A stretch of 64,000 bases of DNA from Hyphomonadaceae bacterium (GTDB lineage: Bacteria > Pseudomonadota > Alphaproteobacteria > Caulobacterales > Aquidulcibacteraceae): positions 62,001-126,000 of the forward strand of contig JALHQO010000006.1 of the NCBI GenBank assembly GCA_022841905.1. The letters run 5' to 3'. Below the pieces are notes generated by a model that made no database searches, was not told the origin of the DNA, and saw only the letters and a list, made by a program, of their open reading frames with translations. Positions 40,295-48,952 of this stretch are shown piece by piece (the stretch's first letter is position 1; every line of letters begins with the position of its first letter). The translations under genes and the position numbers were made by a program.

Positions 40295-40807
40295 ATGCGC
40301 GCCGCACGCGCCGCCATCGCTGTTTTAAGCTTAGGCATAACTGGCATCGCGCTCGCCCAGGATAAAGGCGCGCCCGCCAGTAGCGGCCAAGTCGATTATG
40401 CTGGCTTCCGCAATCTCACTGGCGAGGTCGAAGCTTACCGCGAGAACCGCCTGGTCTCGCTCGCCGATTTCCAGCGCATGGCGCGCGAGCCCAACACCAT
40501 CGTGCTCGATGCGCGGTCAGCCGATGCTTACGCAGCCGGCCACATCGACGGCGCGATCAATCTGCCGTTCACCGACTTCACCGACGCGAGCCTCCGGCAA
40601 GCCCTCGCCGATCCGAACGTGCGCATCCTGATCTATTGCAACAACAACTTCTCGAACAACGCGGCGCCGGTGATCCTGAAACGCGTCGAACTCGCGCTCA
40701 ACATCCAAACCTTCATCAATCTCTATGGCTACGGCTATCGCAACGTCTACGAACTCGCCGACACCGTCGACTTCACCGATCCCGCCGTCCGCTGGGTGCG
40801 GAGTTAG
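40295..40807 (+). CDS. Periplasmic rhodanese-like protein with atypical active-site loop
   Basis: A signal peptide (residues 1–21, RAAIAVLSLGITGIALAQ) precedes a rhodanese domain: VSLADFQRM, NTIVLDARSADAYAAGHIDGAINLPF (CH2A-type), and the catalytic position in LIYCNNNFSNNAAPV. Active rhodaneses have C-x4-R-type loops; here Cys is kept but Arg is absent and Asn dominates. It may not transfer sulfur. Start ATG 40295 has GGAGGAG. Exported rhodaneses of this form occur in other Alphaproteobacteria; role unknown. Confidence 0.83.
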   Translation: MRAARAAIAVLSLGITGIALAQDKGAPASSGQVDYAGFRNLTGEVEAYRENRLVSLADFQRMAREPNTIVLDARSADAYAAGHIDGAINLPFTDFTDASLRQALADPNVRILIYCNNNFSNNAAPVILKRVELALNIQTFINLYGYGYRNVYELADTVDFTDPAVRWVRS

Positions 40808-40874
40808 CCTTCTTCGATTTGCAGCGCGCGCGTTGAGCCACTAGGCTCGGGCAAAGCCGCATTTGGGGGAAGAG

Positions 40875-41369
40875 ATGAACACGCAACGCCGCTCACTTGT
40901 CGTTGGCGCGCTTGCCGCTACAGCGCTCGCTGCGTGCACGCCGCCGGCGCAGGAGGCGCAAACGCCAGACCCCGCCGTCAGCACCGTCCCCAATCCGGCC
41001 GATACGATCCGCCCGCTCTACGATCCCTATCTCACCGAAGGTGCGCAGTTTCCGGGTCTTGAGCAGCAAGCGCCATGGTCGGCGGCGCTGCTTACGGCGC
41101 TGCAGGCGATGATGGCGCGCTCACAGGCGGCGGGCGAGCCGATCCTCGATTTCGATCCGTTGATCGACGCGCAGGATTATCAGCTGACCGATCTCGAGGT
41201 CGTGGCCGAAGCGATCGTCGAGAACAGCCACGCGGTGGTGCGTGCTAGCTTCAACAACAGCGGCACGCAGACTGCTGTCTTCTACGACCTCGTTTGGGAA
41301 AATGGCGGCTGGCGGGTCGATAACATCCGCACCAGCCGCTGGAATTTGCGCGCCATCGTGGCGGGCTAG
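40875..41369 (+). CDS. Lipoprotein with DUF3828-like domain
   Basis: The 164-residue protein starts NTQRRSLVVGALAATALAAC, a lipoprotein signal with lipobox L-A-A-C and a twin-arginine-like RR. The mature part ends in YDLVWENGGWRVDNIRTSRWNLRAI, a pattern of DUF3828 domains ('gW.idDI.'). Function unknown. Start ATG 40875 follows GGGGGAAGAG. Convergent with the following gene, 7 bp apart. Confidence 0.7.
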   Translation: MNTQRRSLVVGALAATALAACTPPAQEAQTPDPAVSTVPNPADTIRPLYDPYLTEGAQFPGLEQQAPWSAALLTALQAMMARSQAAGEPILDFDPLIDAQDYQLTDLEVVAEAIVENSHAVVRASFNNSGTQTAVFYDLVWENGGWRVDNIRTSRWNLRAIVAG

Positions 41370-41376
41370 GTCCCCG

Positions 41377-41757
41377 TCATTCCGCCAACAAGCGCACCGT
41401 CGCCGTGCGGCGGCGGAAGCTGGTTTCTTCGTAGAACATCACCACGCGCGTGATGTTGCGGTCGTCGCCGTTGAGATCGATGGCGCGCGTGCATTGGCCT
41501 GGATTAATGCGCTGCGCCACGCTCACATCCTGATGCCCGCCATTGGCGTAATGGACGTCCACGTCGATGAAATGCACCGGGTTGCGATAGACACAGAGCT
41601 TGATCCGCTCGAACTGGCGTCTGCCTTCCACCACGATCGTATCTCGATCGGTGCGGTCACGCACTTCCCGCACGCCGATAACATCCCACGCCACGGCCGG
41701 GCTCGCGCACGCCATCAACGCCAGCGCTGCGCCTGCAATTATAGCTTTCAAAGTCAC
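41377..41757 (-). CDS. Secreted DUF2541-like protein
   Basis: The 126-residue protein has a signal peptide ending ASPAVA and a beta-rich mature part: REVRDRTDRDTIVVEG, RIKLCVYRNPVHFIDVDVHY, NPGQCTRAIDLNGDDRNI. The 'ikLcv....vhf.dvdV.yanGg.q...v...i..G.ctr.idL.g..R.I' pattern is that of DUF2541 (YaaI-like) proteins. Two cysteines could form a disulfide. No role established. Confidence 0.7.
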   Translation of the reverse strand: MTLKAIIAGAALALMACASPAVAWDVIGVREVRDRTDRDTIVVEGRRQFERIKLCVYRNPVHFIDVDVHYANGGHQDVSVAQRINPGQCTRAIDLNGDDRNITRVVMFYEETSFRRRTATVRLLAE

Positions 41758-41822
41758 ATCTGCCTCCCAAGGCCGAGAGCCCTCACGAGGCTCTAACGGG
41801 GGGAGGCGGGGAGTCCGTCGGG

Positions 41823-42800
41823 CTAATCTTGCATATCGAATGCTAGAGACATCGTAATTCGATCGCCGACAGCGAGACCTGGTAAACCCAGGGACGTCTC
41901 GTTGAGTTGATACTCTTCCATCAGGGCGATCGCCGCTGTTGCGAACCGCGAATTGCGAGGTTGCTCTAAAGCTTCATCGCACGCCAAGCGACCGTCGGAT
42001 TGGATGCTACAAAGAACATCGACTCGGCCATCTAGGCCGCGTCGTATCGCGCTTTCTGGGTAAATCCTGCCATAGCGTCGCGAATCTGGTCGACGTGCCC
42101 ACAGCTCATTTCGTTGTCCCGCCCTTGAAAACTGCACCGGCACGCGGAAGACTTCGTTGGCTTGTCCGTCTATGTCAGTCACCAGCGCAAGCGCTGCTTC
42201 GCCAAACCCGAATGCACTGGGGCTTTCGTTTTCTATAACGCACTCGCGTGCGCCTGAGGACCGGAGCGCACATGCGACTAGCGCGCGCCCGGCGACGCTG
42301 TCACCAATCGCGGCAGGCGGGTATGTCGTTGTTGGACGTGGCACAGGCGCTGGACAGCCCGGCAATCGGCACATCGACACGATGATAGCGCCCGGCTCGA
42401 TCTCCCCTATCGATGGATCAGCGGCTATTTGGGTGACATAGAGTCCGGCTTGGATCGGCACCGGCGACGTGATCTCATTCTGAAACTCGATGGGGACGCG
42501 CACTACGCCTGCAACCGGTGTAAAGGTCCAGTCCGCAGCTAACGCTTCAGCCGCTGCGCCGAAGCCCATTCCCACGGGCGTCTCTTCAGCGGCGCTGCAA
42601 TCGGAGCTGCCATCCGTCGTCACATCACATGACAGCACAACGCGCCCGCTCACCCCGCGCGCCAGCGCTGCGACGGGAAAAAGGTCACTCAGCGCTTGGC
42701 CGTCGGGCACGGTCAGCAGGCGCGCCCGCGGCGCTTCTTGCGCGCCGGCCGTGGCGCTCAGTGCCAGTGCGAGCGCCGCGCCAGCTAGACCGCGCCACAT
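41823..42800 (-). CDS. Secreted protein with three TonB-C-like repeats
   Basis: A signal peptide (WRGLAGAALALALSATAGA) leads a 325-residue protein with three related ~60-residue units: LFPVAALARGVSGRVVLSCDVTTDG, YPPAAIGDSVAGRALVACALRSSG and YPESAIRRGLDGRVDVLCSIQSDG. Each continues C-x-V/A-x-x-E-x-P…GFG.AAlaL, the layout of TonB C-terminal domains with an added Cys pair. There is no inner-membrane TonB helix or Pro linker, so it is not a classical TonB. Its ATG overlaps the TPR gene's stop (TAATG). Confidence 0.72.
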   Translation of the reverse strand: MWRGLAGAALALALSATAGAQEAPRARLLTVPDGQALSDLFPVAALARGVSGRVVLSCDVTTDGSSDCSAAEETPVGMGFGAAAEALAADWTFTPVAGVVRVPIEFQNEITSPVPIQAGLYVTQIAADPSIGEIEPGAIIVSMCRLPGCPAPVPRPTTTYPPAAIGDSVAGRALVACALRSSGARECVIENESPSAFGFGEAALALVTDIDGQANEVFRVPVQFSRAGQRNELWARRPDSRRYGRIYPESAIRRGLDGRVDVLCSIQSDGRLACDEALEQPRNSRFATAAIALMEEYQLNETSLGLPGLAVGDRITMSLAFDMQD

Positions 42801-43474
42801 TACTGCGCTTCCACCACCGTGCCCGTCCGTGCGCTTTCGCGCACGTGGCCGAGCACGAGGGCGGCGCCGACGCGGTCGTCTTCCGTTGTCGACGCGTTCA
42901 GCGATGCGAGCGCATCGGCTTCCGCCAATGGAAACGCACGCTGGTTCAAGCGTGCGCTGGCGCGCAGGCGCAGCGCCAGTGCGTCGCCAGGGCGTTGATC
43001 CAAAGCGGCGGAGAGATCTTCTTCGGCCAGCCGATAATCGCCTTCCATCGCATAAGCGCGGGCGCGGTCGATCAGCAGGTCGGGCAATTCGGTCGCGCCC
43101 GGCCTCATCGTGACGATGGCGCGCGTGAAGGCGCTGCGCGCTTGGCCCGGCTCGCGCGCCAGCAGCCAGGCATTGCCGGCTTGCGAGAGCAACTCCGCGC
43201 GCAGCGATGCGTTCGCCGGGTTCACCGCCGTCGCCAGCGATTCCAGACGCCGCGCGCCGTCTTCGGTGCGGCCCTGCGCCAGCAGCGCCACCGCCGCGCA
43301 GCGATAGGCGTTCACCGCATTGGTGTCGGTCGCCCACACCATCGCTTCTTCGTAGGCCCGCGGCGCGTCTTCATCGACCAGCGCGAGGCAGCGGGCGTAA
43401 CGGTCCTCGCCCGCGGCCGAGAGGTCGGCCTGCATCAGCGCGAACGGCAAAAACAAAGCAGCGGCGATCATCAT
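42800..43474 (-). CDS. Secreted TPR-repeat protein
   Basis: The 224-residue protein has a signal peptide (MMIAAALFLPFALMQA) and four or five helix-turn-helix units of TPR type: AYEEAMVWATDTNAVNAYRC, ARSAFTRAIVTMRPGATELP, LIDRARAYAMEGDYRLAEEDLSAAL-type repeat with PGDALALRLRASARL. TPRs scaffold protein contacts. It is translated just upstream of, and overlapping, the three-repeat TonB-C-like protein, so the two products probably work together. Confidence 0.75.
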   Translation of the reverse strand: MMIAAALFLPFALMQADLSAAGEDRYARCLALVDEDAPRAYEEAMVWATDTNAVNAYRCAAVALLAQGRTEDGARRLESLATAVNPANASLRAELLSQAGNAWLLAREPGQARSAFTRAIVTMRPGATELPDLLIDRARAYAMEGDYRLAEEDLSAALDQRPGDALALRLRASARLNQRAFPLAEADALASLNASTTEDDRVGAALVLGHVRESARTGTVVEAQ

Positions 43475-43543
43475 AGGCGCGTACTCCCCGCGAAACGTCG
43501 TCTGAGCGATGCCCGAACAGACGGGCGATGCCAAGACGTTCCC

Positions 43544-44293
43544 TCAGCGCGCGAGCGCCTCGGCATGCGCCAAGAGGCGCTCCAAATCCTGTGGCTGCGA
43601 CAGCCGATGGTCGCCGTCGGGGATGAGATCGAAGGCCAAGTCCGGGCTCTCGATCAAAGCCGCCAGCGTCCGCACATGCGCCTCCGGCACGTCCGGATCA
43701 GCGCTGCCTTGGAGAATGCGCACCGCACCCGCGAACGGGTAGGGGTGGTCCATCAGCAGATGCGAGCGCCCATCCTCGATCAGCGTCCGCGTGATCACGT
43801 TGGGCTCGGGGCTGTATTGCGAGGGCTCTAGCAGCCGCCCCGCCGCCAAGAGGCGCGCTTGCTCATCGGCGCTCATGCCGTCCCAGATCAGGCGCTCGGT
43901 AAAATCAGCGGCTGGCGCAATCAGCAGCAAACCGGCGACCCGCTCGGGTCTTTCTCGCGCCGCCAGCAGCGCCAGCCACCCGCCCATGGACGATCCGACC
44001 AGCACGAGCGGGCCTTCCGCCGCCCGGTCGATCACCGCCAAAACATCGCCCAGCCAGCGCGAAATGGTGCCGTCCTCGAACGCGCCGCCGGACTGGCCGT
44101 GACCAAAATAGTCAAACCGTACAAAGCCTTGCCCGCGCGCCTTGGCCCAGCGCGCGAGCGCTTCGGCCTTCGTGCCGGCCATGTCCGATTTGAACCCGCC
44201 CAGCCACACGAACGTCGGCGCGCGTCCTGCCTGGCGTTCCACCGCCAAACGCACCCCGTCCTGCTCGAAAGCCTCGATTTGGCCGAATGGCAT
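43544..44293 (-). CDS. Alpha/beta hydrolase
   Basis: The 249-residue protein has the hydrolase triad: Ser in VLVGSSMGGW, Asp in ILQGSADPDVP, and His in IPDGDHRLS. The oxyanion strand is FVWLGGFKSD. It resembles the ABHD10/palmitoyl-thioesterase-like group of serine hydrolases; substrate not determined. Start ATG 44293. Divergent from the glycosyltransferase pair. Confidence 0.88.
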   Translation of the reverse strand: MPFGQIEAFEQDGVRLAVERQAGRAPTFVWLGGFKSDMAGTKAEALARWAKARGQGFVRFDYFGHGQSGGAFEDGTISRWLGDVLAVIDRAAEGPLVLVGSSMGGWLALLAARERPERVAGLLLIAPAADFTERLIWDGMSADEQARLLAAGRLLEPSQYSPEPNVITRTLIEDGRSHLLMDHPYPFAGAVRILQGSADPDVPEAHVRTLAALIESPDLAFDLIPDGDHRLSQPQDLERLLAHAEALAR

Positions 44294-44419
44294 GGCTCTA
44301 CTCCGAGGCGAAAACCGGCAGTTTCGAGGCGTTTTGAACGAATGTTAGCGCCTCGCTAAGCAAAACCGTTATCAAACATTGCCTTAGCCTGACGGTCCGG
44401 AATCTGGCGGCAAAAAGCA

Positions 44420-45622
44420 TTGCAAGAAGGTCACATCCTTTCAGTTCTGCAAGTCACACCTGAGCTAAACGCTGGCGGTGTCGAGCGGACCACGCTTGAA
44501 ATGGCGGAAGCGATCAGCCGCGCCGGGGGGCTCGCTTTGATCGCTAGCGCCGGCGGACGCCTCGAGCCGGACCTCGAGGCGTCCGGCGGCGAATTGATCC
44601 GGCTCCCGGTCCAAACCAAAAATCCGATCACGGCTTTGATCAACACGTGGAAGCTTTGGCGCTTGGCCAAAGAGCGCGGCGTCGATGTCATTCACGCGCG
44701 CTCGCGTGCGCCAGCCTGGAGCGCGTTTGGCGCGGCGCGGCTAGCGGGCGTGCCGTTCGTGACGACATTCCACGGCATCTATAACGCGCACTCGGCGCCG
44801 AAGCGCTTCTACAATTCGGTGATGGCGCGCGGCGATGTCGTCATCGCCAATTCCGAGTACACGCGCGAACACATCCTCGCGCACTACGATGTGAAGGCCG
44901 ACCGCGTCGTCGTCATTCCGCGCGGCGTCGATCTCGATCTCTTCGACGAAGCCAAAGTCAATTTCGACGACGTTGCGGCGCTGCGCACGCAATGGAAAGT
45001 CGCGGCCAACGATGCGCGCACGATATTGTTTGCGCCGGCGCGTCTGACGCGCTGGAAAGGTCAGCTGGTGCTGATCGAAGCGATTGCACTGATCGAAAAA
45101 CGCAGGCCTGGCGCGGTGAAACTCGTGTTCGCCGGCGACTCGCAGGGGCGCTCGTCTTACGTCGATGAAATGACATCGGCTATAGAAAGACACGGACTGC
45201 GCGAGACGGTGGCGCTCGCCGGCCACTTGCGCCAAATGCCTGAGGCGTTCGCCGCTTCCGACATCGCACTCTTCCCGGTGATCGAGCCGGAGGCGTTCGG
45301 GCGCGGCGCAGTGGAGGCGCAAGCGATGGGCGTGCCGGTGATTGCATCCGATCTTGGCGGCTTCACTGAAACCGTACGCGAAGGCGAAACCGGGTTCCTG
45401 GTTCCGCCCGGCAATGCGGCGGCGCTTGCGGCGGCGATTGAACGCGTCATCGATCTTGGCGCTCAAAAACGCGCCGAAATGGGCAAGAATGGCGAAGCCC
45501 GCGTCCGTGCGCTCTATTCGAAATCTGCCCTGCAATCGGCCACATTAGCGGTTTACCAACGCGTCCTGCGCGAAGCAGCGAATAAGCGCACGGTCCGCCC
45601 GTCGGCCAAGCCCGTGCTATAA
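44420..45622 (+). CDS. Glycosyltransferase family 4
   Basis: The 400-residue GT-B enzyme has an N-terminal acceptor domain (QVTPELNAGGVERTTLEMAEA, TFHGIYNAHSAPKRFYN) and a donor domain with GVDLDLFD, the ribose/phosphate segment FAPARLTRWKGQ and the E-x7-E pair of EPEAFGRGAVEAQAMG. It transfers a sugar from a nucleotide donor to an envelope glycan, probably LPS or a capsule. Start TTG 44420 is uncertain, without a strong ribosome site. Followed 22 bp later by a GT9 gene. Confidence 0.87.
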   Translation: MQEGHILSVLQVTPELNAGGVERTTLEMAEAISRAGGLALIASAGGRLEPDLEASGGELIRLPVQTKNPITALINTWKLWRLAKERGVDVIHARSRAPAWSAFGAARLAGVPFVTTFHGIYNAHSAPKRFYNSVMARGDVVIANSEYTREHILAHYDVKADRVVVIPRGVDLDLFDEAKVNFDDVAALRTQWKVAANDARTILFAPARLTRWKGQLVLIEAIALIEKRRPGAVKLVFAGDSQGRSSYVDEMTSAIERHGLRETVALAGHLRQMPEAFAASDIALFPVIEPEAFGRGAVEAQAMGVPVIASDLGGFTETVREGETGFLVPPGNAAALAAAIERVIDLGAQKRAEMGKNGEARVRALYSKSALQSATLAVYQRVLREAANKRTVRPSAKPVL

Positions 45623-45644
45623 GACGAAGAGCGAGAGAGGCGAG

Positions 45645-46664
45645 ATGATTCCCTGGCGCAAAGCCAATGCGTCCAAAGTCGGCGAAACCGCCAACCGCGT
45701 GCTGGTCATTCAGCTCGGCGGGGTCGGCGAATTTGTACAAGCGCTCGCCGCCGCCCGCGTCATCCGCGAAACCCATGTCGGCGCGCGCATTAATCTGCTC
45801 ACCACCGAAACGACCAAAGAGCTGGCCGAGAAGTGCCCGTACTTCGATACGATCGAAGCCGACGGCAAACCGCAGGAGCCGCAGGCGATCACCAAGCTGA
45901 TCGCCCGTATCCGCGCCGCCAAGTACGACGTGGTCTACGATCTCGAAGGTTCGAGCCGCACCAAGAACTATTTCCAAGGCTTGCGCCCGTGGCCGCCGAA
46001 ATGGTCGGGCCCGATTGCCGGCGCCAGCCACGCTTATCTCGATGCCGACCGCGCCCATCTCAATCCGCTCGATCGCTATGCCGGCCAACTCGCGGCCGCG
46101 GGAATCGATACGGGCGGCGCGCCGCTTACCCCCGATCTGTCTTGGGTGCGCACCGTGATGCGCGACCCGCCGCGTCTGAAGCCGGATTATTTCGGCATCC
46201 GCGGCAGCTACGTTCTGCTCCTGCCGCGCGGCAGCGACGCTGAACCGAGCCGCCGCTGGCCGGAGGAAAAATACATCGATCTCGCCCGCCGCATCGCGCG
46301 TCGCGGCGTCACCCCGGTCATTCTCGGCGGCCCCGAAGAGCGCCCGATCGGCGCCGCCATCGCCAAGGCCGAACCATCAGCCAAGAACCTCGTCACCCGC
46401 CCTGACTTTTTCCAATGCGTCGGCCTCGCCGAACGGGCCTCCTTCGCGGTAGGGGACGACGTCGAACTCATGCACGTGGCCGCCGCATCAGGCGCGCCGT
46501 GCCTCGTGTTCCTGTCCTCGCTCAACCACCCAGAGCGGGCGGCGCCGAGGGGCCCAAGCGGCGTCGTGGCGCTGACGGCTGCGGTCATCGCTGACCTGCC
46601 GGTCGAGCAGGTGGACGCCCAATTGCGCAATTGCGGCGTCTATCGCCAAGCCGCAACGGCTTGA
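45645..46664 (+). CDS. Glycosyltransferase family 9 (heptosyltransferase-like)
   Basis: The 339-residue protein matches ADP-heptose:LPS heptosyltransferases: VLVIQLGGVGEFVQALAAAR at the start, RRWPEEKYIDLARRI and VILGGPEERPIG in the donor half, and FAVGDDVELMHVAAASGAP. Such enzymes build the LPS inner core; linkage is unknown here. The gene follows the GT4 gene by 22 bp with GAGAGAGGCGAG before ATG 45645, so the pair forms an operon. Confidence 0.9.
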   Translation: MIPWRKANASKVGETANRVLVIQLGGVGEFVQALAAARVIRETHVGARINLLTTETTKELAEKCPYFDTIEADGKPQEPQAITKLIARIRAAKYDVVYDLEGSSRTKNYFQGLRPWPPKWSGPIAGASHAYLDADRAHLNPLDRYAGQLAAAGIDTGGAPLTPDLSWVRTVMRDPPRLKPDYFGIRGSYVLLLPRGSDAEPSRRWPEEKYIDLARRIARRGVTPVILGGPEERPIGAAIAKAEPSAKNLVTRPDFFQCVGLAERASFAVGDDVELMHVAAASGAPCLVFLSSLNHPERAAPRGPSGVVALTAAVIADLPVEQVDAQLRNCGVYRQAATA

Positions 46665-46701
46665 TACCCGGCCTCGCACAAGCAATATTGATTCAGTGAG
46701 T

Positions 46702-46721
46702 CCGCGCCTGCACAGGCGCGG
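46702..46721 (+). terminator. Hairpin before infC
   Basis: CCGCGCCT-GCAC-AGGCGCGG at 46702–46721 is a perfect 8-bp stem, 38 bp after the GT9 stop, followed by CTCGCGCATGTTTT. It likely ends the glycosyltransferase operon or forms part of the infC leader. Confidence 0.55.
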
Positions 46722-46760
46722 CTCGCGCATGTTTTATCAACAGCTACAGGAGAAGGCCCG

Positions 46761-47306
46761 ATAGCCAGACGACCGTACGCCGCGCCACCGCCATCGAAGG
46801 ATGGCCCGCGCGTGAACGAGGACATCCGCGGCGTTGCCCGCGTGCTCCTCATCGACGCTGAAGGAGAAAAGCAGGGGGAGATGCCGATTCAAGCGGCGCT
46901 CGACGCCGCGCGTGAAGCGGGCCTCGATCTCGTCGAGGTGGCCCCGAACTCCGAACCGCCAGTCTGCAAAATCCTTGATTACGGCAAATACCGTTTCGAG
47001 GAGCAGAAGAAGAAGGCGGAGACGCGCAAGAAAGCCAAGCGCGTCGAACTCAAAGAGATCAAGGTTCGCCCCAACATCGACGACCACGATTACGAAGTGA
47101 AGATGAAGGCCATTCATCGCTTCTTCGAAGAAGGCGACAAGGTGAAGGTCACCCTGCGCTTCCGCGGCCGCGAAATGGCGCACACGCACTTGGGCATGGA
47201 ATTGCTCGACCGCATGCGCAACGAACTCGACGGCATCGCCAAGGTCGAGCACGAGCCGCGCTTCGAAGGCCGGCAAGTCGTGATGGTGATGGCGCCAAGG
47301 GCGTAA
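46761..47306 (+). CDS. infC: Translation initiation factor IF-3, apparent AUA start
   Basis: IF-3 keeps ribosomal subunits apart and checks start codons. The protein has [37 protein letters not shown], the linker [17 protein letters not shown] and the C-terminal [16 protein letters not shown]. The usual N-terminus (here [16 protein letters not shown]) is read only if translation starts at ATA 46761, which has AGGAGAAGG (46748–46756) at good spacing. The nearest standard start, GTG 46812, has no ribosome site and truncates the conserved segment. E. coli infC uses AUU for autocontrol, so AUA fits that logic. 181 residues. Confidence 0.92.
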   Translation: MARRPYAAPPPSKDGPRVNEDIRGVARVLLIDAEGEKQGEMPIQAALDAAREAGLDLVEVAPNSEPPVCKILDYGKYRFEEQKKKAETRKKAKRVELKEIKVRPNIDDHDYEVKMKAIHRFFEEGDKVKVTLRFRGREMAHTHLGMELLDRMRNELDGIAKVEHEPRFEGRQVVMVMAPRA

Positions 47307-47332
47307 CGGCTAGAGCGCAACGCTGAATACGA

Positions 47333-47364
47333 ACGCGCTGGCTGAAAGGCCGGCGCGTTTTGTA
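47333..47364 (+). terminator. infC terminator
   Basis: ACGCGCTGGCT (47333–47343) pairs, with one or two G·U, with AGGCCGGCGCGT (47347–47358), then TTTGTATT. It lies 27 bp after the infC stop. Confidence 0.8.
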
Positions 47365-47430
47365 TTGTGCCCCCGCGCCACACTCGCGCCGCACCAACCG
47401 CCGTAAGTATGGCGCGAGTCGGAGACACCC

Positions 47431-47868
47431 ATGCGCGCCCTGATCCTCGCTTTCGCACTCGCCGCCTGCACGCAACCCGCGCCCGCCGAAGCGCCGCCAC
47501 CCGCGCAGACTGAGCTTGTGCAGCGCATCCAGGCTGATCTCGAACGCATCGACCGCGAGCTTGCCGCTGAAGGCGTCGTCGCGGCCGGCCTCAACGAAAC
47601 CGCCGATCTCGGCGGCGGTCTTACCGTCACGCCGCTCGAAGTTCTCGAAGACAGCCGCTGCCCGGCGAATGTGGATTGCGTTTGGGCAGGGCAGGTGCGC
47701 TTGCGCGTCAACATATCCGGCGCCGAAGCCGAACTCATTTCCGACCAGCCGCTGGCGACGCCGAACGGCACGATTGTGCTCGCCGTCGTGCGGCCGTATC
47801 CGTTTCAGGAATGGCCGGAAGATGAGATCGCCATTCCGCCGTATCGCTTCGGTTTTCGCCGCGACTAG
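47431..47868 (+). CDS. Lipoprotein, first of two paralogues
   Basis: The 145-residue protein starts MRALILAFALAACTQPAP, a lipobox L-A-A-C. Its core, ADLGGGLTVTPLEVLEDSRC followed by CVWAG, is repeated in the next gene as ADLGGGLTVRPLAIIEDSRC and CLWAG. The R-C-P-x-N-V-x-C-x-W-A-G motif occurs in assorted secreted proteins; the two cysteines probably make a disulfide. No function known. Tandem duplication is evident from the shared length and motif order. Confidence 0.7.
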   Translation: MRALILAFALAACTQPAPAEAPPPAQTELVQRIQADLERIDRELAAEGVVAAGLNETADLGGGLTVTPLEVLEDSRCPANVDCVWAGQVRLRVNISGAEAELISDQPLATPNGTIVLAVVRPYPFQEWPEDEIAIPPYRFGFRRD

Positions 47869-47895
47869 CGTAGAAAACGCGTGGGGGACTTCACG

Positions 47896-48387
47896 ATGAC
47901 AATCCGCACCGTTTTCTTCGCCGCATTGCTGCTGGCCGCTTGCGCGAGCCCGGCGCCAGCGCCTGCGCCCACGCCGCCGCCTGCGCCCGCGCCGATGCCG
48001 GAACCGTATTCCCAACTCGGCCGCCAAATCCACGCCGACATGGCGCGTCTCAATGCAGCGCTGCGTGAGCCGGGCATCGTCACCGCTGAAATTGGTCAAA
48101 CCGCCGATCTCGGCGGCGGGCTCACCGTGCGTCCGCTCGCCATCATCGAAGACAGCCGCTGTCCGCAAAATGTTCAGTGCCTGTGGGCCGGGCGCATGCG
48201 CGTCCGCGCCATGGTGTCGGGCGTCGACACCGAACTCACGCTCGGTGAGGGATATTATCAGTCAGCGCGCGGCGTCGTTCAGTTCGAGGTCGCGTCACCC
48301 GGCGCCTGGGCCGAATGGCCACGCGAAGAGTTGGGGCCAAGACCTGCTTATCGCTTCGGGTTTCGCCGCGGGGCTAGCCCCGGCTGA
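47896..48387 (+). CDS. Lipoprotein, second of two paralogues
   Basis: The 163-residue protein has a lipobox at LLAAC and a Pro/Ala-rich linker (SPAPAPAPTPPPAPAPMPEP), then the same motif set as its upstream neighbour (SRCPQNVQCLWAG) and the same ending YRFGFRR. ATG 47896 is chosen for its GGGGGA spacing; GTG 47881 upstream is weaker. The pair interrupts the normal infC–rpmI order. Its 3' end overlaps the opposite-strand membrane gene by 14 bp. Confidence 0.7.
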   Translation: MTIRTVFFAALLLAACASPAPAPAPTPPPAPAPMPEPYSQLGRQIHADMARLNAALREPGIVTAEIGQTADLGGGLTVRPLAIIEDSRCPQNVQCLWAGRMRVRAMVSGVDTELTLGEGYYQSARGVVQFEVASPGAWAEWPREELGPRPAYRFGFRRGASPG

Positions 48388-48811
48388 TCCGCCGCCGCCT
48401 GGTCATGATCGTCATGTTGATCAGCAGCAGCGCGAACGCAACACCCAGTCCGATCATGTTCAGCATCGGGATGAACTGCGCGTTGTTCGCCGCTTCCGCC
48501 GCCAAGCGAGCCTCTAACTGGCCCCGCCCATCACTGCGCGCGGCAGCGTCCGCCGCTTGCTGCGCTTGCTCGCCGACGGCGCCGAAATCGATGGTTGGCG
48601 GCAGCCCCAGACTGGCGATGCTCAAGCCGCCCGGCGTCGGCAGATAGGCCGGCGCGAACACGGCTTGCGAGCCGAAGGCGATCACCAACGTCGCTAAAAT
48701 CGCCATCAGCCAGCGCGATCCGGCGATCGCAGCCAGCGAGGAGGTGACTTTCGTCTTCTCCTCCCGGAAAATCTGCTTGGCCTCGGCCAAATCTCTCGGC
48801 TGTCGCACCAT
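48374..48811 (-). CDS. Membrane protein with two anchoring helices
   Basis: The 145-residue protein has helices near 33–55 ([20 protein letters not shown]) and 115–135 ([17 protein letters not shown]), flanking an Ala/Gln-rich loop ([20 protein letters not shown]). The N-terminus is charged and cytoplasmic-like. No family recognised. It is divergent from rpmI across a 207-bp leader. Confidence 0.6.
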   Translation of the reverse strand: MVRQPRDLAEAKQIFREEKTKVTSSLAAIAGSRWLMAILATLVIAFGSQAVFAPAYLPTPGGLSIASLGLPPTIDFGAVGEQAQQAADAAARSDGRGQLEARLAAEAANNAQFIPMLNMIGLGVAFALLLINMTIMTRRRRISRG

Positions 48812-48882
48812 CGGGCTTCTCCCACCGCAGGCATCTTAACCCTCTCAGGCGGGCGGCTCCAGTCGTGTGGTATGATGAGCAG

Positions 48883-48952
48883 CAGGCCGGCCCACCTTGC
48901 CGCCGCTCCCGCCCTCTGCTATCAGCCCCGCCTTCTTGGGTGGCCCGGCCTG
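48883..48952 (+). promoter_or_regulatory. Possible regulatory leader of rpmI–rplT
   Basis: CAGGCCGGCCCACC (48883–48896) pairs with GGTGGCCCGGCCTG (48939–48952), one mismatch over 14 bp, around a 42-nt loop. It ends 66 bp before the L35 start. rpmI–rplT operons are autoregulated by L20 through leader RNA in E. coli and Bacillus. A TATGAT at 48871 could be a −10. Confidence 0.45.
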
